A stretch of DNA of 64,000 bases from Micropterix aruncella (Eukaryota; Arthropoda; Insecta; Lepidoptera; Micropterigidae): NCBI GenBank assembly GCA_944548615.1, contig OX155967.1, positions 23,145,997-23,209,996 of the forward strand, in the 5' to 3' direction. Each line of letters starts with the position of its first letter. The first letter of the stretch is position 1. Below the pieces are notes generated by a model. It saw only the letters and a program-made list of their open reading frames with translations, did not search any database and was not told where the DNA came from. Shown one piece after another: positions 10,987-25,844 of this stretch. A program made the translations under genes and the position numbers.

Positions 10987-11374
10987 TAGAAACTAGATAA
11001 ATAAGGAAAAGCTTGTTTTATTTACTTACCTGTGGAGTAGATATAGTAGGTTGGCACTCATACACAGGAGCAAGAAAACTGTTCATTGCCGAAAAGGCGA
11101 ACCAATTTGTTTGGTAAACATCGACCGTTCCTGCTCCAGACTGCAATGATTTTTTATATTTATTTAGATGCGTTCTATAATATGCCATAAGCGATTTCAT
11201 TTTTGCTTTTAGTTCCTCCACCGTAACAGCCCAGCTTAAATTAGCTTTAATTCTCACCCATGCATCGAAATTCAAATGTTTTTTCTTGTGGTTTGGCTCT
11301 TGAGGGTTCCATAAAACTGGTTCCGATTCATAATTTTGTATGAATTCTAATATCCTGTCATTATTCCAATCCAT
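9463..11374 (-). CDS. Harbinger MADF/Myb-like accessory protein, two exons (11374-11030, 10161-9463)
   Basis: The ATG at 11374 (MDWNNDRILEF) opens a MADF domain (SEPVLWNPQEPNHKKK, then DAWVRIKANL). Its donor GTAAGT is at 11029. The acceptor (a T-run ending CAG) is at 10162, and exon 2 begins ISEEDENRFDTED. The phase is 0 and the product about 347 residues. Exon 2 has a helical KQQMQEAFETIK segment, then a 17-residue repeat rich in Q, S, P and H, then a short tail. Such proteins bind the terminal repeats and carry the nuclease to DNA (family knowledge). The intron (868 nt) holds the whole catalytic exon of the transposase on the other strand. Confidence 0.9.
9600..9837. repeat. 51-bp coding minisatellite in the MADF gene
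   Basis: GGAGACGGCTGATAGG-type units begin at 9638, 9689, 9740 and 9791, exactly 51 bp apart. They encode about four copies of a 17-residue unit (HHQTYQPSPNPSTSQSP). The length keeps frame, so copy number can vary without breaking the gene. Confidence 0.9.
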
Positions 11375-11750
11375 GATTAACACTTCCAGTGCTCAATATC
11401 TACTCACTCACTGAGTTTCGCCGCGAAATGAATTGAGCAGCCAAAGCGTACAAGTTTAAACACGTCCAAACCGCTAGGCGTCTCGCGGTCAACTAAAGCG
11501 CGCGAAAGTGTAGCCAAGCGCACGAACTTTGTCGCGATATAACCCTTTGATGTGCGGCATTTTACCGACAGCGGCGCGAAGGGCCTTCGTGTTCGCGATG
11601 ATGATTCGCGATAGGACGAATTCGTTGGCCAGACGTGTCGCGACAACGAAAATCTTCGCGTTATCGCGATAGTGTGGCCCCAGCATTAGTACATCAAACT
11701 AAACATTACAAAAAAATGTTTTAAGTTTTTCTGTTAGGTTAGGTTAGGTT

Positions 11751-12021
11751 CTCGAAACGTCAGTTTGACATTTGCAAAACTGCCTTCTGCAAGATTGCCT
11801 TCTGCAAAACTGCCGCCTGCAAGAATGCCGTCTGCAAGATTGCCGTCTGCAAATTTGCCTTCTGCAAGTTTGATGGGACCCTAAAATAACGGGTCCCATC
11901 AAACTTGCAGAAGGCAGATTTGCAGACGGCAATCTTGCAGACGGCATTCTTGCAGGCGGCAGTTTTGCAGAAGGCAATCTTGCAGAAGGCAGTTTTGCAA
12001 ATGTCAAACTGACGTTTCGAG
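11751..12021. repeat. Near-perfect fold-back: 131-bp arms of 15-bp units
   Basis: Arms 11751-11881 and 11891-12021 are inverted copies with one mismatch, around a 9-base spacer TAAAATAAC. Each arm is itself a tandem array of about 15-bp units (CTGCAAGATTGCCGT and variants). Relatives lie at 5490-5613, 8520-8531 and about 42190-42230. It looks like a non-autonomous fold-back or MITE-like element; no protein or target duplication identifies its mobiliser. Confidence 0.93.
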
Positions 12022-14100
12022 GGTCGGCATTTTTGCAGACGGCATTTTTGCAGAAAATGAAGTTAGAAGCAAAACATCGTATTTAAAATTTAGTGTTACC
12101 AGAGTAGAAATCGACAAAAGCCGCGTTTTCATATGTCAGGGTACGGAAACCAGTCCACTTCTTTGAGTGTCCTCTCCATCGCGGATCTCAGCAATCAACT
12201 TTCGATTTTAGGGAAAGAAATTAATGAATGGGTGAAAAGTGGGTCTTATTTATTTCGAGGCAATGCATTATTAACCTGTCATGTTAATTCCACGCGGCGG
12301 TCGTTTTTTATTATAACATTTTATTGTTTTAAACTGTCGTTCAATTTGTGTGGTCTAGAGCTTAATTGAAGCTCACTTTGTCGTGCATTCCGCTAATTAC
12401 TCCGTGTTTTTTGTGAATTAAATCCATGATTTTGTACAGAGGATAGGTGATTTAAAAATATGGAGGACTGAGTAGCAGGTATTATACTAATAAGTGGTAC
12501 CGTCGTATTAGTGGTTTTTCGCCAGTAGGAAAATCAACGTTGTCTCTTTCTCAACCCGTGGGCTGACGAGCTATGGTGTCACGAAGACGGCGATTATCGT
12601 TTTGTCGATTTCCCCCATACTTCTGACACAGTAAATATAGTAGCTAAAGCAGTATGGAAACTAGGCCCATTTGTTGAAATAAATACCTACGGAGCCGTAA
12701 GGCCTCTGAAATTGAAATTCAAAATAATCCGCCGTATTGCCGTTTGATCAAAGTCATCCAACACCGTTTTTGGTTTACGATAGTTAGGCTTTTTTCCCCT
12801 GAATTAAAAATTATGTCACCTGGTCGGAAGCTAATTTAATATGTTTTTCTCTTTGGCTAAAACTCTTTTTATTGATGTGCTAGATATTTTACTAGCTGCA
12901 GAAAGCCTTTTTATGACCACTTGGCAATTAATGTTAATCCGAATGTTGCCTCATCTATCATGAAATGGTAAATATTTGATATTAATTTCCAACTTTGATT
13001 TTAACGGTATAGTAAAACGACGATCACCACAAGAAATAATAGTAAATGAAATTATATTCTTTACAGGGATTCAGCACTAATCACAACACAGACGAATACA
13101 ACGCAAAACAAAATTAAACACAAAATGATTTTTTTAGTTACTCGTCTGACTGTACCGAAAACAAGCATTTATACCTGTACGTTACGAATAAACTAAACTG
13201 TCTCAGTCTGTCTCCCTCTTTCTCACAGGTTTAAAGTATGCCTATCCCTTTTTGGTTTCAGTGCATTGGTGTTCAATAAATGCAATACAAATGATCTGAG
13301 CATGTGTGCGAGAGACCGACAAAAATGATTGGACCTGTACTTTGACATTTGTCTTGCTTAAAATGTTCGCGACAGCTCGTAAAAATGCATTGCTGAAATC
13401 GCCAAGAGCCTGTACGCCTTTTAGTTTCCCAATAGCCTGAAGCAGTGCTTGGCAGTCGATTTATTAACTAATGTGTCTTAACACATATATTATGTCCTTC
13501 CTCTTGTGATAAGTTAGCTAATAATGCTTTCGTAGTTTGTCTCAGATCTCCATTACTATAAAATAAGGATGGAGGTGGTTAGCATAGCTCATTTTGTAAT
13601 ATTTTTTTATGATTAATTAAACATTATACGCCCACTTCAGCTTCAAGGCGAAGATTCCCAGTCTCCCTCACGTTCTGCACGTATAAACTTCAGAATATGC
13701 CAAATATGCAAATATGCCAAATATGCAAGATCCAAATATGATTGCCAAAACTTGATCAGTCATATTTTGCTATCAAATAGAATATGTCTTCAGTTTTCTA
13801 ACATATAATTCAGATAAAACAAAACAAACAGTTACTTCACAAGTTCTATTTATCTTTTTATAATTACGGGTCTAGGCGTTCGATTAACACGCAAGAGAAG
13901 AAGCCCAAGAAACTCTTACGGTGTCTTAAAAAGTGTAAAATATTTGAAATTACAAATTTACCAGATATATTACAAATTACCTAAGTAACTAGATTTTTAA
14001 AAAAATTTAACTATCGCCCAGCTGCGGTTCCAGAGAAACCTCTCCTCTGCTTCCTCTTGAATTGCTGCATCGCGTGTCGTAGATCCTGGGAAATAAAATA
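12022..14100. other. No gene seen
   Basis: AT-rich DNA without a convincing coding frame or terminal repeats. It starts with two more 15-bp-unit remnants (12022-12056). About 13690-13745 has a short ATATGCCAA-type repeat. A short plus frame at 12133 is discussed among rejected items. Confidence 0.5.
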
Positions 14101-14116
14101 TTTTATTATATATATA

Positions 14117-14232
14117 CTAGGGATGGGCCGAAATTCGTTTCACATTCGGTTTAACCGAATTTCGGCGATTTGAACCGAACTTCGGCATTCGGCCGAAATT
14201 CGGTTGAAATGCCGAAATTCGGTTTAAGGACG
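14117..14232. repeat. Possible hAT-type terminus with reiterated CCGAAATTCGG
   Basis: The string TAGGGATGGGCCGAAATTC is followed by at least six partial copies of CCGAAATTCGGTT in both orientations. Termini of this form (TAGGGATGGGC..) occur on hAT elements. No matching other end or 8-bp duplication was found before the Ginger element, so this is likely a decayed end. Confidence 0.4.
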
Positions 14233-14974
14233 ATACAAGAAAAACTCAACTATTTTGACTAAAACACTACAAATTAAACACGTAAAATAGGTGTTTTACT
14301 CTTATATTCTTAATATAATATACTCTTACATTATATATAGTATATAATATACTCTAATAATGAAAATTAACTCTTTTAGCTTATAACTCTTATAGTATTT
14401 CAAATTTACCAAAGGCAGGTTATGATGCAAAACCACCAAGGATTAAGCGTTATCTGGCAGGAGGCTATTCCGATTTTGTTCGTATAGGTTTCCTGCCTCT
14501 GAGAAGTCGCTCAGAATATACAGAGCTTCCAAGAGACGATAAAAATACTCGTGAAAAAAAACTCATGTAAGGGAACTTGCCTTATTCTTAGACCACCATC
14601 CATCCATATGGACATTGGTCTTTAGGCAGCAAAATTTCATTCAGATATCTATCTAGTTCTAATGAAATTGGACTTCTGGTTTCTTCTATATTGTGTAGTT
14701 TTGCTGCTGCCAGTTTTAATTATTTATTTAATTATTTATTTGCTATTTCAATCGTAGTTTTAAACTCAAGTAATTTATTTATTATCTAATAAACAATAAC
14801 GCACTTGTTGCGAAGATGACGCATTCGCTAATGAACGGTTGGTGGTGATACACGGGGTTGCGCAGAGTGCGGGCAGGGTGTACGTGTATAATATATGTGT
14901 ATAATATAATATGAGTATATATAATATGTGTGTATAATGTGTATATATAATGTGTATATATATATATATATATA
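14233..14974. other. Unassigned AT-rich DNA ending in a short (TA)n
   Basis: A degenerate stretch at 14410-14570 can be read as about 45 codons (ending KNTREKKLM), but I do not recognise it. From 14890 the sequence becomes GTATATAATG-type simple repeat, ending in the (TA)n tract that is the left flank of the Ginger insertion. Confidence 0.4.
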
Positions 14975-18330
<3,356 letters not shown>

Positions 18331-19015
18331 AAGACGAGCTACTTGACAGATGGAAGAATTTAAAATTTCGAATTTCGTTTTTTTATTTTCTAAAGGTGCG
18401 ATATAAAGAAGCTGCGATCAATATTCAGCTGAAAACTTAAAACTAAAAGCGTGACATGCCCTCATATCAATGAAAGGAAGCAGTCAGCTCTTTCCTATTA
18501 GTTGGAAAGATTACCTTTAACCTAAATGGATTATTTACAATGAACGAAACATAAAATATGTTCCTTCCTTGTCTTTGGTTCTTTTTGGTAATTCAACATT
18601 TTTGACAATTTAGGTAAAATCTATCTTCCTTGTCTTTGGTTATTTTTGGTAATTCAACATTTTTGACAATTTATTCACTACCACCAACAAAGCCTCCATT
18701 ACTTATCAAATAAGCTGTCTAAATAGCTTAAATTCAACAATATTTTGCTGCTTTATTTCGTTTAGTGTTATTTTGCGGTTGTGACTGTGAAATACCGTAA
18801 GCTTTGGGCATTTGAATACACTAACTCTGGGTGCATCAGGAAAGCGAGGGTAAGTGTTACGTTTTGCAATAGTTCGTACGACATTTATGTAATGTGAGTT
18901 ACCAAAAAGCCATGTTTTGTCTTTTTAGTTTAGAAACAAATAATATTTATTGAATTCCATCAGGATTTTCTTCAACTATGAGTTAATTATATAAATGAGA
19001 GTTTATTAGCAAAAA
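18331..19015. other. Non-coding DNA with a 61-bp direct duplication
   Basis: CTTCCTTGTCTTTGGTT..AACATTTTTGACAATTTA occurs twice, at 18564 and 18625. Otherwise no gene or terminal repeat is visible before the LINE begins. Confidence 0.6.
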
Positions 19016-20989
19016 ATGGTTGGATGGTTTACTGCATCCCTCATTAAACTCATTAAGGAGAAATCAAAATACCACAGAAAGTGGCGTCATTATGGCAACC
19101 CCCGAGACTACGAATCATTTTCCCTGCTCCGCGCCCGGCAAAAAGCAGTGAGAGATGACTGCTTCCAGCAATATATTAGCCGTTGCGAAACATCTATTAG
19201 GGACAACCCGAAGGAAATTTGGTCATATATCAAAAGTATCCGTCGTCACCACGCGCTACCTCAGCGCATGGTTTACGAGGACTTTAACATTGATGGAGGC
19301 GATGAAATATGCGAAGCCTTCTCTAAGTACTTCGAATCGGTGTTTGACAGGGGAACACAACTAGACGCTGTTCCGGCTCCTGACTCCACTGAAGACTACC
19401 CTAGCAGTACAAGTAGTATATCCAAAATTACCATTGACAAGAGACTTATCGGCAAGTATTTAAGCAAGCTAGACAAGAATAAAGGATCTGGAAGTGATGG
19501 AATTCCTCCCACCTATATTATAAACTGTGCAAGCCAATTAGCTCATCCACTCGCCTTGTTATTCCGCCGTTCACTGGATGAAGGTACATTTCCCTCTCGT
19601 TGGAAAGAAGCCTTCATTTTACCAATACATAAAAGTGGTTTAAATAATAACATATCGCATTATAGGCCCATCTCAATCCTTCCGGTTTTTAGTAAAGTTT
19701 TCGAAAAAATTATATACGATCAGATTTATCCCGCCGTTTCCAATTCTCTTTCTCCATATCAGCACGGCTTCATGAGTAAGCGATCTGTAGTCACGAACCT
19801 AAGTCAATTCACTAACGAAATCCTCGATAACATGAACAGTCGGATGCAAACTGATGTTATATATACAGATTTCCCAAAAGCATTTGACAGGGTAAATCAT
19901 TCTATATTATTACTTAAACTTGAGAAACTCGGTATACACGGTGATTTGTTAAGATGGTTCACATCTTACATTCATAATCGTCAACAGACTGTCGTCGTAG
20001 GTGGCTTTAAATCAGACTTTATTTCGATTCCTTCGGGTGTTCCACAGGGATCACACCTGGGGCCGCTCTTATTCAATATATATATTAACGATATCGGTTC
20101 CTGTTTTAAATCATGCCAGTTTATCCTATACGCGGATGACCTTAAAGTCTATTCTGTTATCTCAGGAGTGGCCGACTGTTTACGCCTGCAGGATGATCTG
20201 AGCCGTCTTAGCGAATACTGTGTTTTGAACAAGCTCGATCTTAATGTCAAGAAGTGCCATCGAATCTCAGACATAAAATACTTACTTAACAGAAATAAAA
20301 TACTTTACGATTACAAAATTGGTTCCGATAACATTAAGGAGACTAACATTGTCAGAGATTTGGGGGTTTTACTCGATTCCAAAATGAAATTCGACCAGCA
20401 TATTGAAATTATTGTCACCAGAGCATATAAATCGCTAGGTTTTCTATTACGGGCGTGCAAGCCATTTTCCGAAACATCCACCTTGATAGTAATATATGGA
20501 GCCTATGTTCGTAGTATACTAGAATTTGCATCCTGTATTTGGTCCCCCCAATACAACTTGTATAAGCAACGAATCGAACGTATTCAAAAAAAATTCCTAA
20601 AACACTTGTGCTTTAGGGAAAATAAATCTGCCGAATCGTACAAGGATAGATTAGCTCTCTTTAAACTCGATAGTCTTGAAGATAGGCGTACAACCTACGA
20701 TATGATGTTTCTGTACAATGTAATTAACAATATTTTTGACAGTGCGTATCTGGTCGAAAGGGTATCTATTCTGGCTCCTCCTCGTATTACCCGGAAACCG
20801 CATCTGTTTTATGTAAAAAGATATAACTCTAATTATACGAAGCATTCCCTAATAAATAGAGCGATGAGAACGTATAATGATAGATTCGCGTACATTGATA
20901 TTTTTTCATCAGGTAAAAGTCACTTTAAAGAAACGATTAAAAAGTCTTATCAGTCCTTTGACCTCCCTATTTCATCTAATGACTCTTAA
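19016..20989 (+). CDS. Reverse transcriptase of a Jockey/CR1-like LINE (N-terminally truncated)
   Basis: The frame is 657 residues and open throughout. RT motifs are in order: KGSGSDGIPP at 156-165, HYRPISILPV at 215-224, TDFPKAFDRV at 284-293 with catalytic D285, GVPQGSHLGPLLF at 341-353, and YADDLKVY at 372-379 with D374/D375. The thumb and C-terminal region include LRDLGV-like NIVRDLGVLLDSK and the FLKHLCFR segment seen in Jockey-type proteins. The endonuclease half is missing, so this copy could not retrotranspose alone. ATG 19016 is simply the first methionine after the truncation. Confidence 0.88.
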   Translation: MVGWFTASLIKLIKEKSKYHRKWRHYGNPRDYESFSLLRARQKAVRDDCFQQYISRCETSIRDNPKEIWSYIKSIRRHHALPQRMVYEDFNIDGGDEICEAFSKYFESVFDRGTQLDAVPAPDSTEDYPSSTSSISKITIDKRLIGKYLSKLDKNKGSGSDGIPPTYIINCASQLAHPLALLFRRSLDEGTFPSRWKEAFILPIHKSGLNNNISHYRPISILPVFSKVFEKIIYDQIYPAVSNSLSPYQHGFMSKRSVVTNLSQFTNEILDNMNSRMQTDVIYTDFPKAFDRVNHSILLLKLEKLGIHGDLLRWFTSYIHNRQQTVVVGGFKSDFISIPSGVPQGSHLGPLLFNIYINDIGSCFKSCQFILYADDLKVYSVISGVADCLRLQDDLSRLSEYCVLNKLDLNVKKCHRISDIKYLLNRNKILYDYKIGSDNIKETNIVRDLGVLLDSKMKFDQHIEIIVTRAYKSLGFLLRACKPFSETSTLIVIYGAYVRSILEFASCIWSPQYNLYKQRIERIQKKFLKHLCFRENKSAESYKDRLALFKLDSLEDRRTTYDMMFLYNVINNIFDSAYLVERVSILAPPRITRKPHLFYVKRYNSNYTKHSLINRAMRTYNDRFAYIDIFSSGKSHFKETIKKSYQSFDLPISSNDS

Positions 20990-21330
20990 TCCCTTAAACG
21001 GTTTACATGAATAGTTTTTTGTAATATTTAAAAAAATATATTTTTGGTACAAAATAATTAATAATGGTTATAATCTTAAAATTTCATTCTTAAAATTTCA
21101 TTCTCATTTGTTTTTTGTTCTTTCTCTTTGTCTATCCGTAAATCCTTGTTAAAGATATGTAAGTATAAATAAGGTATAATAGCGGAGATATGTAATGTAC
21201 ACATAGTATTAACGATTAATAGTGTTAACATATAATTAGTCATAGTTTTATTGTTATATCTTGTATTTGTTATATATAAACGCTGTTTGTTAACCGAATA
21301 AAATAAAATAAATAAATAAATAAATAAAAT
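19016..21330 (+). mobile_element. 5'-truncated LINE with (AAATA)n tail
   Basis: The copy starts abruptly in the linker between endonuclease and reverse transcriptase: there is an in-frame stop at 19007, immediately upstream. It continues through the whole RT and 3' UTR and ends in a tail of AATAAAATAAATAAATAAAT repeats at 21296-21330. 5' truncation is normal for target-primed retrotransposition. No clear target duplication was found. The type is Jockey/CR1-like. Confidence 0.85.
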
Positions 21331-21941
21331 CCCATAATTGTATGAATAGTTTTGAATGTAATGTGAGTGACCGGTCATCTGACGGTGGTCTGACGGACCA
21401 GCATCGCAATTTAAAAACCGATTCTTAGCAGCAGCATTAAATGTACTCGAAAAGAGAAGCGGCAAAACCATAGTATGGAATTACTTTGCCACTTCTCATG
21501 GCAAAGGGCCAGTGGACGGCATAGGGGGGGCTTTGAAAAGGGTTGTACGGAACATCGTGATACGAAATAAGACTTAAAAATGGTGTAATTTGAATATAAA
21601 TACATGTTTAGAAGTTTGTTATTACCATTTCAAGGAATGCACAGTATTATTTTAAAATAGTGTAACATTATTTTACTTTAAAATAGTGTAACATTATTTT
21701 AGTGTAACAGGTATTCATTTGTACATTTAGCCTTGTTTAATTTTGTTTTATTTACCAAATGAGCAGAACTTTTAGTTGTTGTGATGTTTGTCAGTAAGAG
21801 GTTCCAATTTACTGTAATGTGAGGGACCACAAACTTTTTTGATTTCATTAAACAATTTGAAGTAATATATGCTTATCTTTAACTTACACCTTACACCTTA
21901 CATCATATCTTCTTTATCATGTAATATGATTCATCAGTATC
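21331..21941. pseudogene. Short conserved TE-like coding scrap in otherwise non-coding DNA
   Basis: From about 21439 to 21576 the plus strand reads VWNYFATSHGKGPVDGIGG followed by LKRVVRN. I recognise this phrase as recurrent in TE-derived proteins of animals but cannot name the family. About 140 bp are left. The rest (21577-21941) is AT-rich, with a short TAAAATAGTGTAACATTATTTTA duplication near 21650-21710. Confidence 0.4.
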
Positions 21942-22109
21942 AGTAAGAGGATAAAGGTGAGTACCTCAGCCGAACGTTTCGGAGCCCGTGGCTCCTTCCT
22001 CAGCGGCGAGAAGAATACTGGGTATGTATTCAGTATTCTTCTCGCCGCTGAGGAAGGAGCCACGGGCTCCGAAACGTTCGTCTGAGGTACTCACCTTTAT
22101 CCTCTTACT
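21942..22109. repeat. 79-bp-arm palindrome with two hammerhead-like cores (Penelope-like terminus)
   Basis: Arms 21942-22020 and 22031-22109 are inverted copies with one mismatch around a 10-base spacer. Each arm carries CTGAGGA, then a GGAGCC-ACG-GGCTCC stem-loop, then GAAAC (plus copy 22048-22075). That is the CUGANGA / stem II / GAAA core of a hammerhead ribozyme. Such ribozymes are known in Penelope-like retroelement terminal repeats. Head-to-head termini would produce this palindrome. Cleavage competence depends on stems I and III, which look weak here. Confidence 0.7.
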
Positions 22110-22200
22110 AACGAAAAATCTCAAATCATATAAAAATACAAAATTTTCATTAAAAATTCTATATATATCTATATATATCTATATATATATATATATATAT

Positions 22201-22574
22201 AAAATTAGTAAAAGCTACTTGAACAGCAGCGAAGGAAATCCCAGCTTGGATTGGGAAACGCTTATGTTTGAATGAGATATACTTACGGATGTGCACGACT
22301 TTCGATTGTGCATGTTAGTTTATGGGTCCCTTTACCGTCGACGAACGATCACTCATCATCCATATATCTCAAAAATCGAGCTTTTCCTTTTGCAACACAA
22401 AATGCCTCCAATTGAGGCATTTGAGGCAATTCGTCGACGGTAAAGGGACCCATAAACTAACATGCACAATCGAAAGTCGTGCACATCCGTAAGTATATCT
22501 CATTCAAACATAAGCGTTTCCCAATCCAAGCTGGGATTTCCTTCGCTGCTGTTCAAGTAGCTTTTACTAATTTT
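22201..22574. repeat. Perfect 145-bp-arm inverted repeat
   Basis: 22201-22345 and 22430-22574 are exact inverse copies (145/145) around an 84-base spacer. (TA)n-rich DNA borders both sides (about 22159-22200 and 22627-22745). There is no coding potential. Identity of the arms implies very recent duplication or gene conversion. It sits 90 bp from the ribozyme-bearing palindrome, so it is probably part of the same Penelope-type rearrangement. Confidence 0.95.
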
Positions 22575-22624
22575 ATTTTACTGCGAATCATCATCCTATT
22601 AACGGATTATTTACAAAACCTTAT

Positions 22625-24109
<1,485 letters not shown>

Positions 24110-24672
24110 TTTAAAATATGCGCTTTATTTTTTTACGACCTATGAAAGGTAAAATCAAGGAAAGTATTGAAAACGAATATTCATAATTATATTTTACAAT
24201 CTTATTTTACGACGGAGGAAAACGTGAATCGAGCCAAAAATATTTAAAACAATGTTTAAAGTTGTGTTTTACGGTTTTATTTTACAACAGAGGAAAGCGT
24301 AAATCAAGATAAAAAAATATTTAAGATGATATTTAAAATTATATTTCACAGTTTATTTTACGAGCGAAGACATGTAAATCAATATGGAAATGTTTAAAAA
24401 GAATATTTAAAAGAATTATATTTTACAGTTTCATTTTGCGAAAGAGGAAATGTAGATCAAGATGAAAATGTTTGAAACAATATTTAAAATTATATTTTAC
24501 AGTTTCCTTTTATGGAACAGGAAATGTAGATCAAGATAAAAAATGTTAAAAACAATATTTAAAATTATATTTTACAGTTTCCTTTTGTGTAAGAGGAAAT
24601 GTAAATCAAGATAGAAATATTTAAGAACGATGTTTAAAATTATATTTTACAATTTTATTTTACGACCTTTCA
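24110..24672. repeat. Degenerate 74-75-bp tandem repeat, about seven copies
   Basis: The unit reads roughly TATTTAAAATTATATTTTAC, then AGTTT-CTTTT, then GAGGAAATGTAGATCAAGAT. GGAAATGTAGA-type anchors lie at 24446, 24520 and 24595, and older copies extend left to about 24110. Copies diverge to the left, so the array is older on that side. Confidence 0.85.
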
Positions 24673-25844
24673 CCCCAGCGGGTTATGACCATTATTTCTA
24701 ATTTCGCTCTTTTATGGCGAATATTAGTATTACTATTTATGGTACAGAATGGGTCTTGATTTCTTGTTTTTTTTTAGAAGTTACGATTGCTTAATACTAT
24801 TATCGCACCGTACCTATCGCACCAACCTTACCGGAACTCGTGAGAATCTTTTAGAAGTTTCATTTGGGTAAGATATAAAGAATTTTAGGGATACCTATTT
24901 CAGCGTATTGGAAATCACACCATTGTAATAAATAAGGTACTTGTTAATTAAATTTTTTATATATGCGAGGTAGGTCACGTTCCTTCCGAAAGACCCCTAG
25001 CCAAACTCCGTCTACCTTATGCCCGGTTTGTATAGCCGGTTTTATATATGTAATTTAATTATTTTTTAAAATAGAGAAATGGAGAAAGTGAAAGAACCAA
25101 GAACAGAAAATATGCAAAAAATTGTGTGAGCCCCAACCGGGTTGTGTCGCGCTACCTCTCTTGAATAATGAAGAAAAATGTATTGACTATTCTTCTAGAT
25201 AATTAAATACTTATATGGCCTTACGGCCTGCCAAAATTACAAAACGAATATCCCAGTATTCCGATCTAAATAACGAGATCTAATTATATAAAGACAATGA
25301 CCATGATATATGCTACGAGAATAATTCCCCAAAAGAAATACAGAGAAAAATGAAATCCTATAAAAATTAACCAAAGAAAGAAGAAGAACCAATATAAAAA
25401 AAAAAAAACCAGTCCCCGAACCGAACGGTGCGTTTCTGTAATGACGGAAAAAAACACCTTATAGTTTCTGGAGACATGAGCTAAGTATCCTCTATATATA
25501 ATTAAATTCCTACCTTGGAAATCTGAGCACTGAATCTAACACATTTAAAATTCTTTTTTAATCCGCAAAAACTAGAGTGACTCGAAGTAGGGTTTTCTTC
25601 TATCTGAGTGGCGGCCCGAGGCGTGCCCGCCTCAGACCGCCCTCAACCCAAAAGTAATGACCGGCACGTATGTTTCTTTGTCCGGCTCGCAACTATCGGA
25701 TATGATTTCTACCTACCTAATGGCCTTCTAGAATGTTCCAAAATGAATTAGTGCGTAGAGCGCGTCTGAATTTATTTATAGAGAGCGTTTGGCACTCATT
25801 GTTTGATTTTAATTATTTTAACTTTTATTTATTTATGTTTAATA
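24673..25844. other. No gene seen
   Basis: Mixed AT-rich DNA with a GC-richer part around 25600-25680 (GGCGGCCCGAGGCGTGCCC). No coding frame, terminal repeat or microsatellite of note before the Penelope frame. Confidence 0.5.

Larger units (their letters stand above)
8646..11685 (+). mobile_element. Complete PIF/Harbinger transposon
   Basis: The element is 3,040 bp with 3-bp target duplication TTA (8643-8645, 11686-11688), standard for the superfamily. The ends are inverted repeats: TGCTACGGCCACACTAGCG on the left, TGCTGGGGCCACACTATCG as the complement on the right. An empty-site paralogue on the minus strand near 41282-41325 reads straight through the insertion point (GTGGATGATTCAGTACATC), confirming the boundaries. 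It encodes the two standard Harbinger proteins, a DDE nuclease on the plus strand and a MADF (Myb/SANT-like) protein on the minus strand, with interleaved exons. Confidence 0.95.

Noticed and set aside
11744..12007. Pentapeptide-repeat protein from the fold-back arms
   Set aside because: The pattern follows from the 15-bp unit, and the opposite arm codes a different peptide. DNA symmetry explains the conservation better than a protein.
12133..12369. Plus frame starting MSGYGNQSTSLSVLSIADLS as a host exon
   Set aside because: No recognised homology, no convincing donor at the plausible end, and it becomes phenylalanine/cysteine-rich like non-coding AT DNA. Kept as unsupported.
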